Source: Rhodoferax sp. (GTDB taxonomy: Bacteria; Pseudomonadota; Gammaproteobacteria; Burkholderiales; Burkholderiaceae). Taken from it: a DNA stretch of 25,640 nucleotides. Positions within the stretch are counted from its first letter, which is position 1. Each line of letters begins with the position of its first letter. Shown here piece after piece: positions 7,710-15,455 of the stretch. The stretch lies in contig JAIFMT010000214.1 of the NCBI GenBank assembly GCA_020048295.1, positions 1 to 25,640 of the forward strand, given 5' to 3'. A program made the position numbers and the translations under genes. The notes under the pieces are model-generated. The model was not told the origin of the DNA. It was given only the letters and a program-made list of their open reading frames with translations, and ran no database searches.

Positions 7710-9260
7710 ATGAGTCTGTCTTTGGTGCAAAGTCGGGCGCTGCTGGGACTGGAGGCAGCAGCGGTGACCGTCGAAGTTCATCTCTCCAATGGGCTGCCCA
7801 GCTTTACCCTGGTGGGGCTAGCGGATGTTGAAGTGAAAGAAGCGCGCGAACGGGTGCGCTCGGCCATCCAGAACTCTGGGCTGGAGTTTCCCAACAACAA
7901 ACGCATCATCGTCAACCTGGCACCCGCCGATTTGCCCAAAGACTCCGGCCGCTTTGATTTGCCGATTGCGCTGGGCATCCTGGCCGCCAGCGGGCAGATC
8001 GACGCAGCGCAACTCAACGGCTACGAATTCGCTGGCGAGCTGTCGCTGTCGGGCGACCTGCGGCCGGTGCGCGGGGCCCTGGCCATGAGCCTGGCGCTGC
8101 ATGCGGGCAAGGTCGTGACGCGCCTGGTGTTGCCTGTGGGCAACGCTGAAGAAGCGGCCCTGGTGCCCACCGCGCAGGTCTATCGGGCGCAGCACCTGCT
8201 TGATGTGGTGCAGCATTTTCAGCCGCAGACTTCAGACGGCCCGGTACCGCAGCCGATGGGTCGTGACGATGCTGCGGGCTGGCAGCGCGTGGAGGTCGCG
8301 CCCGTGCTGCAGTTGGCCGACTACCTGGATCTGGCCGATGTCAAAGGCCAGCTCGGTGCCAAAAGGGCACTCGAAATTGCAGCGGCTGGCGGCCACAGTC
8401 TGCTGCTGGTGGGGCCGCCGGGTTCGGGCAAATCCATGCTGGCGCAGCGCTTTGCCGGCCTGCTGCCGCCCATGACCACCGATGAAGCCTTGCAAAGTGC
8501 TGCCGTGGCCAGTCTGGGTGGCAGCTTTTCGCTCAGCCAATGGGCACAGCGGCCGACGCGCCACCCGCACCACACGGCCAGTGCGGTGGCGCTGGTGGGT
8601 GGTGGCTCACCACCACGGCCGGGCGAAATATCGCTGGCGCACCACGGTGTGCTGTTTCTTGACGAACTGCCAGAGTTTCCCAGAGCGGCGCTGGAGGCGC
8701 TGCGCGAACCGTTGGAAACAGGCCACATCACCATTTCACGCGCGGCCCGGCGGGCTGAGTTTCCGGCACGTTTTCAGCTGATCGGTGCCATGAACCCCTG
8801 CCCCTGCGGCTACCTGGGCTCAACCCAAAAGGCCTGCCACTGCACGCCCGACCAGGTGCTGCGCTACCAAAGCAAGCTCAGCGGACCGCTGGTGGACCGC
8901 ATCGACCTGCATGTGGAAGTGCCGGCGGTGCCGTCACACGAGTTGCTGGCATCGCCACCGGGTGAATCCAGCGATCTCATCCGCGCACGCTGCACGGCCG
9001 CACGCCAGCGCGCCACCGATCGCCAGGGCAAGCCCAATCACGCGCTGCAAGGCCAGGAGATCGACCAGTTTGTGCTGCTTGACGAAGCCGCCGCCAGATT
9101 CTTGAATGTGGCCGCCACCCGACTGGGCTGGTCGGCCCGCAGCACCCACCGCGCCTTGAAGGTGGCGCGTACCATTGCCGACCTGGCCGCTGCCCGCACC
9201 ACCCAGGTCAGCCATGTGGCCGAGGCCATGCAATACCGCCGCACGTTACGCCCCGGTTGA
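7710..9260 (+). CDS. comM: YifB/ComM family AAA+ ATPase
   Basis: This 516-residue member of the Mg-chelatase-like AAA+ family has an N-terminal Lon-protease-like fold (residues 1-170). An ATPase domain follows, with Walker A Gly-Pro-Pro-Gly-Ser-Gly-Lys-Ser at 235-242 and Walker B Val-Leu-Phe-Leu-Asp-Glu-Leu at 314-320. A Met-Asn-Pro-Cys-Pro-Cys-Gly-Tyr segment with later cysteines comes next, then a C-terminal helical domain. In Acinetobacter and Vibrio ComM is a hexameric helicase that extends branch migration during natural transformation. The ATG at 7710 is chosen because AAGGA lies six bases upstream and the protein then starts Met-Ser-Leu-Ser-Leu-Val as family members do. The frame is open further upstream, but that stretch holds the regulatory palindromes. 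Length matches the usual ~505-515 residues. Confidence 0.93.
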   Translation: MSLSLVQSRALLGLEAAAVTVEVHLSNGLPSFTLVGLADVEVKEARERVRSAIQNSGLEFPNNKRIIVNLAPADLPKDSGRFDLPIALGILAASGQIDAAQLNGYEFAGELSLSGDLRPVRGALAMSLALHAGKVVTRLVLPVGNAEEAALVPTAQVYRAQHLLDVVQHFQPQTSDGPVPQPMGRDDAAGWQRVEVAPVLQLADYLDLADVKGQLGAKRALEIAAAGGHSLLLVGPPGSGKSMLAQRFAGLLPPMTTDEALQSAAVASLGGSFSLSQWAQRPTRHPHHTASAVALVGGGSPPRPGEISLAHHGVLFLDELPEFPRAALEALREPLETGHITISRAARRAEFPARFQLIGAMNPCPCGYLGSTQKACHCTPDQVLRYQSKLSGPLVDRIDLHVEVPAVPSHELLASPPGESSDLIRARCTAARQRATDRQGKPNHALQGQEIDQFVLLDEAAARFLNVAATRLGWSARSTHRALKVARTIADLAAARTTQVSHVAEAMQYRRTLRPG

Positions 9261-9299
9261 CCTGTTGCGGCTGGCCCACACGCCAGCATAATTGCACGC

Positions 9300-10298
9300 A
9301 TGGCAGAACAATACTTTGAAATGTTGTGGGATTGTCCGCAGTGCGACGCGCGTGGCCTGCTGGGCACCGTGCACCGGCACTGCCCCTCATGTGGGGCGGC
9401 GCAAGACCCGACACGGCGTTACTTTCCGGCACCCGGTCAGGAGGTCGAGGCCAAAAACCACCGCTACGTGGGTGCTGATTGGGCCTGCGCCTATTGCGAG
9501 ACTCCCAATTCGGCGCAGGCGGCTTTCTGTGGCAATTGTGGGGCACCCAAAGACGGCAACAAGGAAGTCCAGCGCATGCCGGATAAGCCGGCAGTTGAAG
9601 TCCCCGTTGCGCCCATACCGCCACTGCCGCAAACACCCCGACCGGGCGTGCCATGGTTGAAGATTGTGTTGCTGCTGGTACTGCTGGCGGGCGCGGCGCT
9701 GACTTACCTGTTTTCCAGCAAACACGACGAGCGCGTCCAGCTGGTTGAAAAAAGCTGGAGCCGCAGCATCGAGGTGGAGCGCTTCAGCGCCGTGCGGGCT
9801 TCTGACTGGTGCGATGCCATGCCGTCTGATGCCTACGCGGTCAGCCGCACGCGCGAGCAGCGCAGCACGCGCCAGGTGGCTGACGGCCAGGACTGCGTCG
9901 ATGTGCGCGCTGACATGGGCGACGGTACGTTCACCAAACGCCGGGAATGCAGCACGCGCTACCGCAATGAACCCGTGTTTGACAGCAAATGCAGCTACCG
10001 CATCAACCGCTGGCAACTGGCACGAACCGATCAGCGCTCGGGTGGGGCCAGTCTGATGCCCACCTGGCCCGAGCCCCTGGTGGCCAACACGCTGCTGGGC
10101 CGCCAGCAGCTTGGCGCAGAACGCCTGGGTACGCGACGCGAGACCTACTGGGTGACGTTGCGCTCAGCCAAAGGTCGTGACTGGAGCTGCGATCTCAGCG
10201 CTGCACGCTGGTCAGACCTGGCTGAAAACCAGGCCATGACGCTCAAGGTGAGGGGTACGGGCGGTGCCGATTGCGACAGCCTGGCAGCACAGCCGTAG
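9300..10298 (+). CDS. Membrane-anchored protein with two N-terminal zinc fingers
   Basis: I do not recognise this 332-residue protein as a named family. The first finger is a C4 ribbon (Cys12, Cys15, Cys28, Cys31). The second matches the RanBP2-type pattern W-x-C-x2-C-x3-N-x6-C-x2-C exactly (Trp61, Cys63, Cys66, Asn70, Cys77, Cys80). A Pro-rich linker leads to one hydrophobic helix at about 119-138. The remaining ~190 residues would be on the other side of the membrane, probably periplasmic, and are polar, rich in Arg/Asp and contain several cysteines. The topology suggests cytoplasmic zinc fingers tethered to the inner membrane. The gene starts 39 bp after comM, possibly in the same transcript, with no obvious ribosome-binding site. 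A binding partner (RNA or protein) is unknown. Confidence 0.8.
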   Translation: MAEQYFEMLWDCPQCDARGLLGTVHRHCPSCGAAQDPTRRYFPAPGQEVEAKNHRYVGADWACAYCETPNSAQAAFCGNCGAPKDGNKEVQRMPDKPAVEVPVAPIPPLPQTPRPGVPWLKIVLLLVLLAGAALTYLFSSKHDERVQLVEKSWSRSIEVERFSAVRASDWCDAMPSDAYAVSRTREQRSTRQVADGQDCVDVRADMGDGTFTKRRECSTRYRNEPVFDSKCSYRINRWQLARTDQRSGGASLMPTWPEPLVANTLLGRQQLGAERLGTRRETYWVTLRSAKGRDWSCDLSAARWSDLAENQAMTLKVRGTGGADCDSLAAQP

Positions 10299-10391
10299 TT
10301 GCGCTACACCTGTTTAAGGTCAATTCCCTTCGGAGAAATGTCGGCGATCAATCGGAACGACCCCGCTTCGACTTCGCTTGCGACTTATGAA

Positions 10392-10718
10392 TGGTAGGCC
10401 GTGTAGGACTTGAACCTACGACCAAAGGATTCCGGTTTGCGTGAGTTTCCCCACTCCCAGGACTATTTCATCACCCACAGCCGAACTGTTGGGGTGCCGG
10501 GCGCTCGCGGGACGCTTATCGGATTGGCTCCTCACGTCCTAGTCTCTGCACCTTTCCGCATACCGATCTTGCGATCTGCCTTCTGCGGACTTGGCTCAAG
10601 GTTGCCATGGCACAACACCTAAGGTTTCCTTGAGTTCACCCGGTTTGCGCACAAAAATTACTTTCTGTGGTCACCATTTTGATGAGTCCTCTGCTCTAAC
10701 CAACTGAGCTAACGGCCC
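10392..10718 (-). tRNA. tRNA with anticodon CAU (probably tRNA-Ile2), split by a group I intron
   Basis: The 5' exon (10718-10682, 37 nt) supplies the acceptor strand GGGCCGT, the D arm (GCTC / AGTTGGTTA / GAGC), anticodon 5' stem GAGGA and loop bases CTCAT. The 3' exon (10431-10392, 40 nt) gives loop AA, stem TCCTT, variable loop TGGTC, T arm GTAGG-TTCAAGT-CCTAC, acceptor ACGGCCT, A73 and an encoded CCA. Joined, they form a regular 77-nt tRNA with anticodon CAU. I favour the Ile2 isoacceptor (C34 converted to lysidine by TilS, reads AUA) over elongator Met. The reasons are the C4-G69 and C5-G68 pairs and a variable/T-arm region that resembles tRNA-Ile2. G1 faces U72, a wobble pair. The gene lies downstream of hrcA on the same strand. 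Confidence 0.9.
10432..10681 (-). ncRNA. Group I self-splicing intron (250 nt) in the tRNA(CAU) anticodon loop
   Basis: The intron interrupts the tRNA between positions 36 and 37 and ends in G (omega-G). P1 forms from exon UCAU and internal guide GUGA, with a U.G pair at the splice site, extended by CA/UG around an AAA loop. In intron numbering further helices are visible. P2 is at 13-32 (8 bp, GUAA tetraloop) and P4 pairs 48-54 with 81-87 (CTCAAGG/CCTTGAG). P6a lies within 94-126 with a GATC-GCAA-GATC hairpin, and P7 is GACTA 138-142 with TAGTC 217-221. A P8-region hairpin at 186-210 has a UUCG-type loop, and a P9 hairpin is near 225-240. The core and 3' end (AGAGACTAG, then CAAACCGG) resemble my memory of the 205-nt Azoarcus tRNA-Ile(CAU) intron, subgroup IC3. 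No endonuclease ORF is present. Confidence 0.92.
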
Positions 10719-10841
10719 ATTCACCTGCACATTACACCACTGAAAACCAGCAACGAATTCCACTGCCGACAGAATTTTTACGCCAGGCAGCTGCAGCCCG
10801 ACCCGCTGGACAAGTTCATCCAATCGGCGACAAGCGCCGGA
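10719..10841. other. Spacer between hrcA and the intron-bearing tRNA
   Basis: This 123-bp noncoding spacer must hold the 5' flank of the tRNA. A small inverted repeat, CGGCG-ACAAG-CGCCG at 10825-10839, follows the hrcA stop but has no U-run. I see no convincing -35/-10 pair, so the tRNA may be read through from hrcA. The 93 bp on the other side (10299-10391) show nothing I can assign. Confidence 0.4.
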
Positions 10842-11846
10842 TTACTTGTGGTGGCTCAGCGCGTTGCTGACCAGTTTGGCGGTGATATCCACAATCTGGA
10901 TCATCCGGTCATACGCCATGCGGGTTGGGCCGATCACACCCAGCGTGCCGACGACCAGACCGTCCACCTCGTAGGGCGCGCTGACGATGGACAGGTCTTC
11001 AAACGGCACCACCTGGCTTTCGCCGCCAATAAAAATCCGCACGCCTTCGGCCTGCCCCGTCACGTCAAGCAGGCGCATCAGCTGGGCCTTCTGCTCAAAC
11101 AGGCCAAAAGCCCGGCGTAAATGGCTCATGTCATTGGAAAAATCACTGACCGACAGCAGATTGCGTTCGCCCGAAATGATGACCTCGTCCTGCACATCGG
11201 TCAACACCTCTGAATTGGCCGTGACGGCCGCGTTCATCAGGCTGGCGATCTCAGCACGCAGTGAATCCACCTCGGCCTTGAGGCGCTCGCGCACCTGCTC
11301 GATGGCCAGACCCACATAGTTGGCGTTCAGGTAGTTCGCCGCCTCCACCAACTCTGCCTGCGCGTAATCAACCTCGGTGAAGAGCACCCGGTTTTGCACA
11401 TCGCCCTCGGGCGACACGATGATGACCAGCAAGCGGCGGTCCGACAGCCGCAAAAACTCGATGTGCCGAAACACCGAGGTGCGCCTGGGTGCCACCACGA
11501 TGCCAACAAACTGCGACAGGCTGGAGAGCAGGTTCGCCGCATTGGAAATCACCTTTTGCGGCTGATCAGGTGCCAGGTGATGCGTACCCAGCTGGCCGCG
11601 CTGCACCGTGAGCATGGTATCGACAAACAGCCGGTAGCCGCGCGCTGTAGGCACGCGTCCGGCCGAGGTGTGCGGGCTGACGATCAGACCCAACTCTTCC
11701 AGGTCTGACATCACGTTGCGGATGGTTGCCGGCGACAGGTCCAGACCGGACGCCTTGGACAGCGTGCGCGAGCCCACCGGTTGCCCGTCGGCAATGTAGC
11801 GCTCCACCAGCGCTTTGAGCAATAACTTGGCACGGTCGTCGAGCAT
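10842..11846 (-). CDS. hrcA: Heat-inducible transcription repressor HrcA
   Basis: This 334-residue repressor controls class I heat-shock genes (groESL, dnaK) through the CIRCE element and is kept active by GroEL. The N-terminal winged helix is at residues 1-75, with the signature Gly-Gln-Pro-Val-Gly-Ser-Arg-Thr-Leu followed by [10 protein letters not shown]. A GAF-like dimerisation/effector domain follows, ending with Gly-x-Ile-Gly-Pro-Thr-Arg-Met-Ala-Tyr-Asp, which is typical of the family. Length is normal. It diverges from nadK across only 28 bp, and no CIRCE palindrome is seen there, so it does not appear autoregulated by CIRCE at this promoter. No strong ribosome-binding site precedes the ATG. 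Confidence 0.96.
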   Translation of the reverse strand: MLDDRAKLLLKALVERYIADGQPVGSRTLSKASGLDLSPATIRNVMSDLEELGLIVSPHTSAGRVPTARGYRLFVDTMLTVQRGQLGTHHLAPDQPQKVISNAANLLSSLSQFVGIVVAPRRTSVFRHIEFLRLSDRRLLVIIVSPEGDVQNRVLFTEVDYAQAELVEAANYLNANYVGLAIEQVRERLKAEVDSLRAEIASLMNAAVTANSEVLTDVQDEVIISGERNLLSVSDFSNDMSHLRRAFGLFEQKAQLMRLLDVTGQAEGVRIFIGGESQVVPFEDLSIVSAPYEVDGLVVGTLGVIGPTRMAYDRMIQIVDITAKLVSNALSHHK

Positions 11847-11874
11847 GCTTTCATTTTAATGATGTAATTTACGC

Positions 11875-12777
11875 ATGACTCCCAAATTCCAGCAGGTCGC
11901 ACTGATCGGCAAATACCAGACCTTGACCACGGCTTTGTCGCACACCAATGCGCGCACGGCGCTCGAAGCCGTTGCCGTTTTCCTGCACGAGCAAGGCTGC
12001 GACGTGGTGTTGGAGCACGACACCGCACTGAACATGGGGCTGGAAGGCTACCAGTCCCTGACCGTGGCACAAATCGGCGCGCAGTGCGATCTGGGCCTGG
12101 TGGTGGGCGGCGACGGCACCATGCTGGGCATTGGCCGTCAGCTGGCGGCTTACGGTGTGCCCCTGATCGGCATCAACCAGGGCCGCCTAGGGTTCATCAC
12201 CGATGTGCCCTACCACAGCTTTCCGGCCAGTCTGGCCCGCATGCTGCAAGGCGAATATGTGGAAGACCAGCGCAGCCTGATGAATGCGCGCGTGATGCGC
12301 GATGGCCACTGTGTGTTCACCGCGATGGCGATGAATGACGTGGTGGTCAACCGTGGCGCGGCCTCGGGCATGGTGGAGTTGCGCGTTGAGGTGGATGGGC
12401 ATTTTGTCGCCAACCAGCGCGCCGATGGCCTGATCATCGCCACCCCCACCGGATCGACCGCCTACGCGCTGTCGGCCGGAGGCCCGCTGATGCATCCGTC
12501 GATACCGGGCTGGGTGATCGTACCGATTGCCCCGCATACCCTGTCAAACCGGCCGATCGTTTTGGCCAACACGGCGCACATCGCGATTGAAATCGTCGCC
12601 GGACGCGATGCCAGCGCCAGCTTTGACATGCAATCGTTGGCATCGCTGATGCACGGCGATCGCATTGAAGTCAGCCTGTCAGAGCACCATGTCCGCTTTT
12701 TGCACCCGCTGGGCTGGTCATACTACGACACCTTGCGCGAAAAGATGCACTGGAACGAAGGAGTGGTCTCAACGTGA
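11875..12777 (+). CDS. nadK: NAD kinase
   Basis: This 300-residue cytoplasmic enzyme phosphorylates NAD+ to NADP+ with ATP (or polyphosphate in some bacteria). The catalytic Gly-Gly-Asp-Gly-Thr is at residues 78-82, followed by Gly-Ile-Asn-Gln-Gly-Arg-Leu-Gly-Phe. The conserved Met-Asn-Asp-Val-Val-Val and the substrate-binding loop [15 protein letters not shown] are present. Length fits the bacterial family. The stop codon overlaps the recN start in GTGA, so nadK leads the nadK-recN-rapZ chain. This gene order next to hrcA is common in betaproteobacteria. Confidence 0.96.
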   Translation: MTPKFQQVALIGKYQTLTTALSHTNARTALEAVAVFLHEQGCDVVLEHDTALNMGLEGYQSLTVAQIGAQCDLGLVVGGDGTMLGIGRQLAAYGVPLIGINQGRLGFITDVPYHSFPASLARMLQGEYVEDQRSLMNARVMRDGHCVFTAMAMNDVVVNRGAASGMVELRVEVDGHFVANQRADGLIIATPTGSTAYALSAGGPLMHPSIPGWVIVPIAPHTLSNRPIVLANTAHIAIEIVAGRDASASFDMQSLASLMHGDRIEVSLSEHHVRFLHPLGWSYYDTLREKMHWNEGVVST

Positions 12778-14450
12778 GCCTGAAACGCATGGTGTTGCGC
12801 GACTTTGTCATCGTCAGCAACCTGGAACTTGAGTTCAATACTGGGTTTACCGTGCTGACCGGCGAGACCGGAGCGGGTAAATCCATCCTGATCGACGCCT
12901 TGCAACTGGTCACCGGGGGCCGCGCCGACCTGACCATGATCCGCGAAGGGGCCAGCCGCACCGAGGTCAGCGCTGAATTTGACACCACGCCCGACATTGC
13001 CCGCTGGCTCGACGATGCCGGATTCGAGATGGACCCGGCCAGTGCTGCACCAGCCGATGCGGGTTTGTTGCTGCGCCGAACAGTGGATGCACAAGGCAAA
13101 AGCCGTGCCTGGATCAACGGCAGCCCGGCCACCGCGACGCAATTGCGCGCCATTGGCGAACAACTGCTCGACATCCACGGCCAGCACGCCTGGCAAAGCC
13201 TGACGCGCGCCGATGCCGTGCGTGGCTTGCTCGATGCCTACGCGCAAGTCTCTTGTACGGCCGTTGCAGCATGCTGGCAGCAGTGGCGCGAGGCGCAAGA
13301 GCGGCTGACACAGGCCCGCGGAGCGCAAGACTCGCTGCAACAGGAGCGCGAACGCCTGGCCTGGCAAATTGGCGAGCTTGAAAAGCTCTCGCCGCAGGCT
13401 GACGAATGGCCGGAGCTCAACGCCGAGCACACCCGGCGCTCGCATGCCCAGGCCCTGTTGGAGGCGGCGCAGGCCGCTGTGTCCTTGCTCGACGAGGATG
13501 ACCAAAGCGCCACCACGCGCCTCGGTCAGGCGCACGACTTGCTTCACAAACAAGAGCACATTGAGCCCGTATTCAAAGGGCTGACAGATGTTTTAGCCTC
13601 CAGTCTGGCACAGGCTGAAGACGCCGTGCGCACGCTGCGCGCGTACCTGCGCAAGACCGAGCCTGACCCGGACCGGCTGGCAGCACTCGACGAGCGCATG
13701 GGCCTGTGGGTGGCACTGGCGCGGCGCTACAAGCGTTTGCCCGACGAACTTCCGCAGTTGCTGTTGCACTGGCAGCAAGCGCTGAAAACGCTCGATGCGA
13801 ATGCCGACCTGCAGGCGCTGGAGCAGGCCCAGCAGGCAGCCTGGCAAAGCTATCTTCAGGAAGCCACCCAACTCACCCAAGCCCGCCGCCGCGCCGCCAT
13901 CGCACTGGGCAAAACCATCAGCACGGCGATGCAGGGGCTGGGCATGCAGGGTGGAAGGTTTGAGGTGCAGATCCAGGCGTCAGCGCAACCGCTGCAAAGC
14001 GGGCTCGACGACATCAGTTTCCTGGTGGCCGGACACGCCGGCAGCACGCCGCGCCCGGTCAACAAGGTGGCCTCGGGCGGCGAGCTGTCGCGCATCGCGC
14101 TGGCCATTGCGGTCACCACCAGCCAGTTGGGCACCGCGCAAACGCTGATTTTTGACGAGGTCGATGCCGGTGTCGGCGGGGCCGTGGCAGAAACCGTGGG
14201 ACAGCTGATGCGCCAGCTCGGGCGCGACCGCCAGGTTCTGGCCGTCACCCACCTGCCTCAGGTGGCGGCCTGTGCCAACCAGCATCTGGTGGTACGCAAG
14301 CAGTTGGTAGGCAACGCAACCCTCAGTTCAGTGCACCCTGTGCAAGCCGATACCCGCGTGACCGAGCTGGCACGCATGCTTGGTGGCGAGCGCATTTTGG
14401 CCACCACGCTGGCGCACGCCCAAGACATGTTGAAAATTCAGGATGCCTGA
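12774..14450 (+). CDS. recN: DNA repair protein RecN
   Basis: This 558-residue SMC-like ATPase acts in early double-strand break repair, tethering DNA ends. Walker A is Gly-Glu-Thr-Gly-Ala-Gly-Lys-Ser at residues 30-37. Two long Ala/Gln/Glu-rich coiled-coil arms occupy about 150-370. The ABC signature Val-Ala-Ser-Gly-Gly-Glu-Leu-Ser-Arg and Walker B [12 protein letters not shown] lie near 425-470. The GTG start at 12774 overlaps the nadK stop by four bases and gives the family N-terminus with Arg-Asp-Phe-Val-Ile-Val. In E. coli recN is strongly SOS-induced. Here it has no intergenic space for its own LexA box, so it probably follows nadK transcription. Confidence 0.95.
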   Translation: MSLKRMVLRDFVIVSNLELEFNTGFTVLTGETGAGKSILIDALQLVTGGRADLTMIREGASRTEVSAEFDTTPDIARWLDDAGFEMDPASAAPADAGLLLRRTVDAQGKSRAWINGSPATATQLRAIGEQLLDIHGQHAWQSLTRADAVRGLLDAYAQVSCTAVAACWQQWREAQERLTQARGAQDSLQQERERLAWQIGELEKLSPQADEWPELNAEHTRRSHAQALLEAAQAAVSLLDEDDQSATTRLGQAHDLLHKQEHIEPVFKGLTDVLASSLAQAEDAVRTLRAYLRKTEPDPDRLAALDERMGLWVALARRYKRLPDELPQLLLHWQQALKTLDANADLQALEQAQQAAWQSYLQEATQLTQARRRAAIALGKTISTAMQGLGMQGGRFEVQIQASAQPLQSGLDDISFLVAGHAGSTPRPVNKVASGGELSRIALAIAVTTSQLGTAQTLIFDEVDAGVGGAVAETVGQLMRQLGRDRQVLAVTHLPQVAACANQHLVVRKQLVGNATLSSVHPVQADTRVTELARMLGGERILATTLAHAQDMLKIQDA

Positions 14451-15384
14451 CATGAACCCAAACCTTGCACCCAACTACTCGCCAGGACTGACACCTGCCA
14501 CTTCGCCTTTGCAGATCGTGCTGATCACCGGCATGGCGGGTTCCGGTAAATCCGTTGCGCTGCACGCCTTGGAAGATCTGGGCTTCTACTGCGTTGACAA
14601 CCTGCCCCCCGAGCTGTTCTTGCCGCTGGTCGAGCTGGAGCGCACCAGTCATTGCAAGCAACTCGCCATTGCCATGGACGTGCGCAGCGCGCAGGCGCTG
14701 CCGCTGGTGCCGCAGCAACTCGCCGAACTCAAGGCGCGCGGCATTCAGGTGGACTCGCTGTTTCTGGATGCCACCACCGACACCCTGATCCGGCGCTTTT
14801 CAGAAACACGCCGCCGTCACCCCTTGTCGCAAATCAGCGACCAGGCACTGGATCAGCACCACGCACTGACCGAAGCCATCGAGCTGGAGCGTGAAATGCT
14901 CAGCGAATTGCGCGGACAAGCCCACGTGATCGACTCAAGCATCATTCGCCCAACGCAACTGCAAAGCTATGTCAAGTCCTTCATCGAGGCTCCGGGCGAG
15001 CAACTGACCCTGGTTTTCGAGTCGTTTGCGTTCAAACGCGGCATTCCCACCGATGCCGACTACGTGTTTGACGTGCGCATGCTGCCCAACCCGCACTACG
15101 AACCCGCTTTACGGGCCCTGACCGGCCAGGATGCGCCGGTAATGGCTTTTTTGCAACAGGAAAGTGACGTGCAACGAATGCTGGCCCACATCAGCACGTT
15201 TCTGGACGACTGGCTGCCGGCGCTGGCGCAAAACCACCGCAGCTACGTCACGGTGGCGATTGGCTGCACCGGTGGCCAGCACCGCTCGGTCTATCTGGTC
15301 GAGCAGTTGGCCGCGCGCTTTGGCAGCCATTGGGTCACGCTGAAAAGGCACCGCGAGATGGATGCCCGTCCAATTCAGCGCTAG
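14443..15384 (+). CDS. rapZ: RNase adapter / nucleotide-binding protein RapZ
   Basis: This 313-residue P-loop protein of the RapZ/YvcJ family has Walker A Gly-Met-Ala-Gly-Ser-Gly-Lys-Ser at residues 30-37, then [10 protein letters not shown]. The family C-terminal domain has [11 protein letters not shown]. In E. coli RapZ delivers the small RNA GlmZ to RNase E and senses glucosamine-6-phosphate; other members bind nucleotides with unclear roles. The first ATG overlaps the recN 3' end by 8 bases. A second in-frame ATG at 14452 has AGGA eight bases upstream and is the likelier start. The first ~22 residues are a Pro/Asn-rich extension. The stop codon runs directly into the AT-rich stretch leading to repeat copy B. 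Confidence 0.92.
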   Translation: MPDMNPNLAPNYSPGLTPATSPLQIVLITGMAGSGKSVALHALEDLGFYCVDNLPPELFLPLVELERTSHCKQLAIAMDVRSAQALPLVPQQLAELKARGIQVDSLFLDATTDTLIRRFSETRRRHPLSQISDQALDQHHALTEAIELEREMLSELRGQAHVIDSSIIRPTQLQSYVKSFIEAPGEQLTLVFESFAFKRGIPTDADYVFDVRMLPNPHYEPALRALTGQDAPVMAFLQQESDVQRMLAHISTFLDDWLPALAQNHRSYVTVAIGCTGGQHRSVYLVEQLAARFGSHWVTLKRHREMDARPIQR

Positions 15385-15443
15385 CCATTTTTTATATTAT
15401 TTATAGCTATAAGCGCAATCCCCATAAGGGCTAGAGCACTAAA
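15385..15443 (+). repeat. Dispersed AT-rich repeat, copy B (rapZ-mutY spacer)
   Basis: The core TATAGCTATAAGCGC, an 11-nt spacer and GGGCTAGAG match the other three copies. It fills the 71-bp space between the converging rapZ and mutY genes, where a terminator might be expected. ATAGC/GCTA halves allow stem-loops, but no GC-rich stem with a U-run is seen. The upstream flank (ATTTTTTATATTATTTA) is markedly AT-rich. Confidence 0.72.
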
Positions 15444-15455
15444 ACATATCAATTT

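Noticed and set aside
10410..10622. Plus-strand open frame of 70 codons in the hrcA-upstream spacer
   Set aside because: It is antisense to the tRNA 3' exon and the group I intron; its sequence is explained by RNA structure and it has no ribosome-binding site or known protein pattern.
10392..10718. Two separate tRNA fragments or a tRNA pseudogene with an inserted mobile element
   Set aside because: The halves join exactly at position 36/37 into a regular tRNA and the insert has group I core helices and a terminal G, so an intron explains it better.
13588..13625. Possible fifth, inverted copy of the dispersed repeat in recN (TTTTAGCCTCCAG...)
   Set aside because: Only the outer end resembles the element; the GCGC core and the 11-nt spacing are missing.
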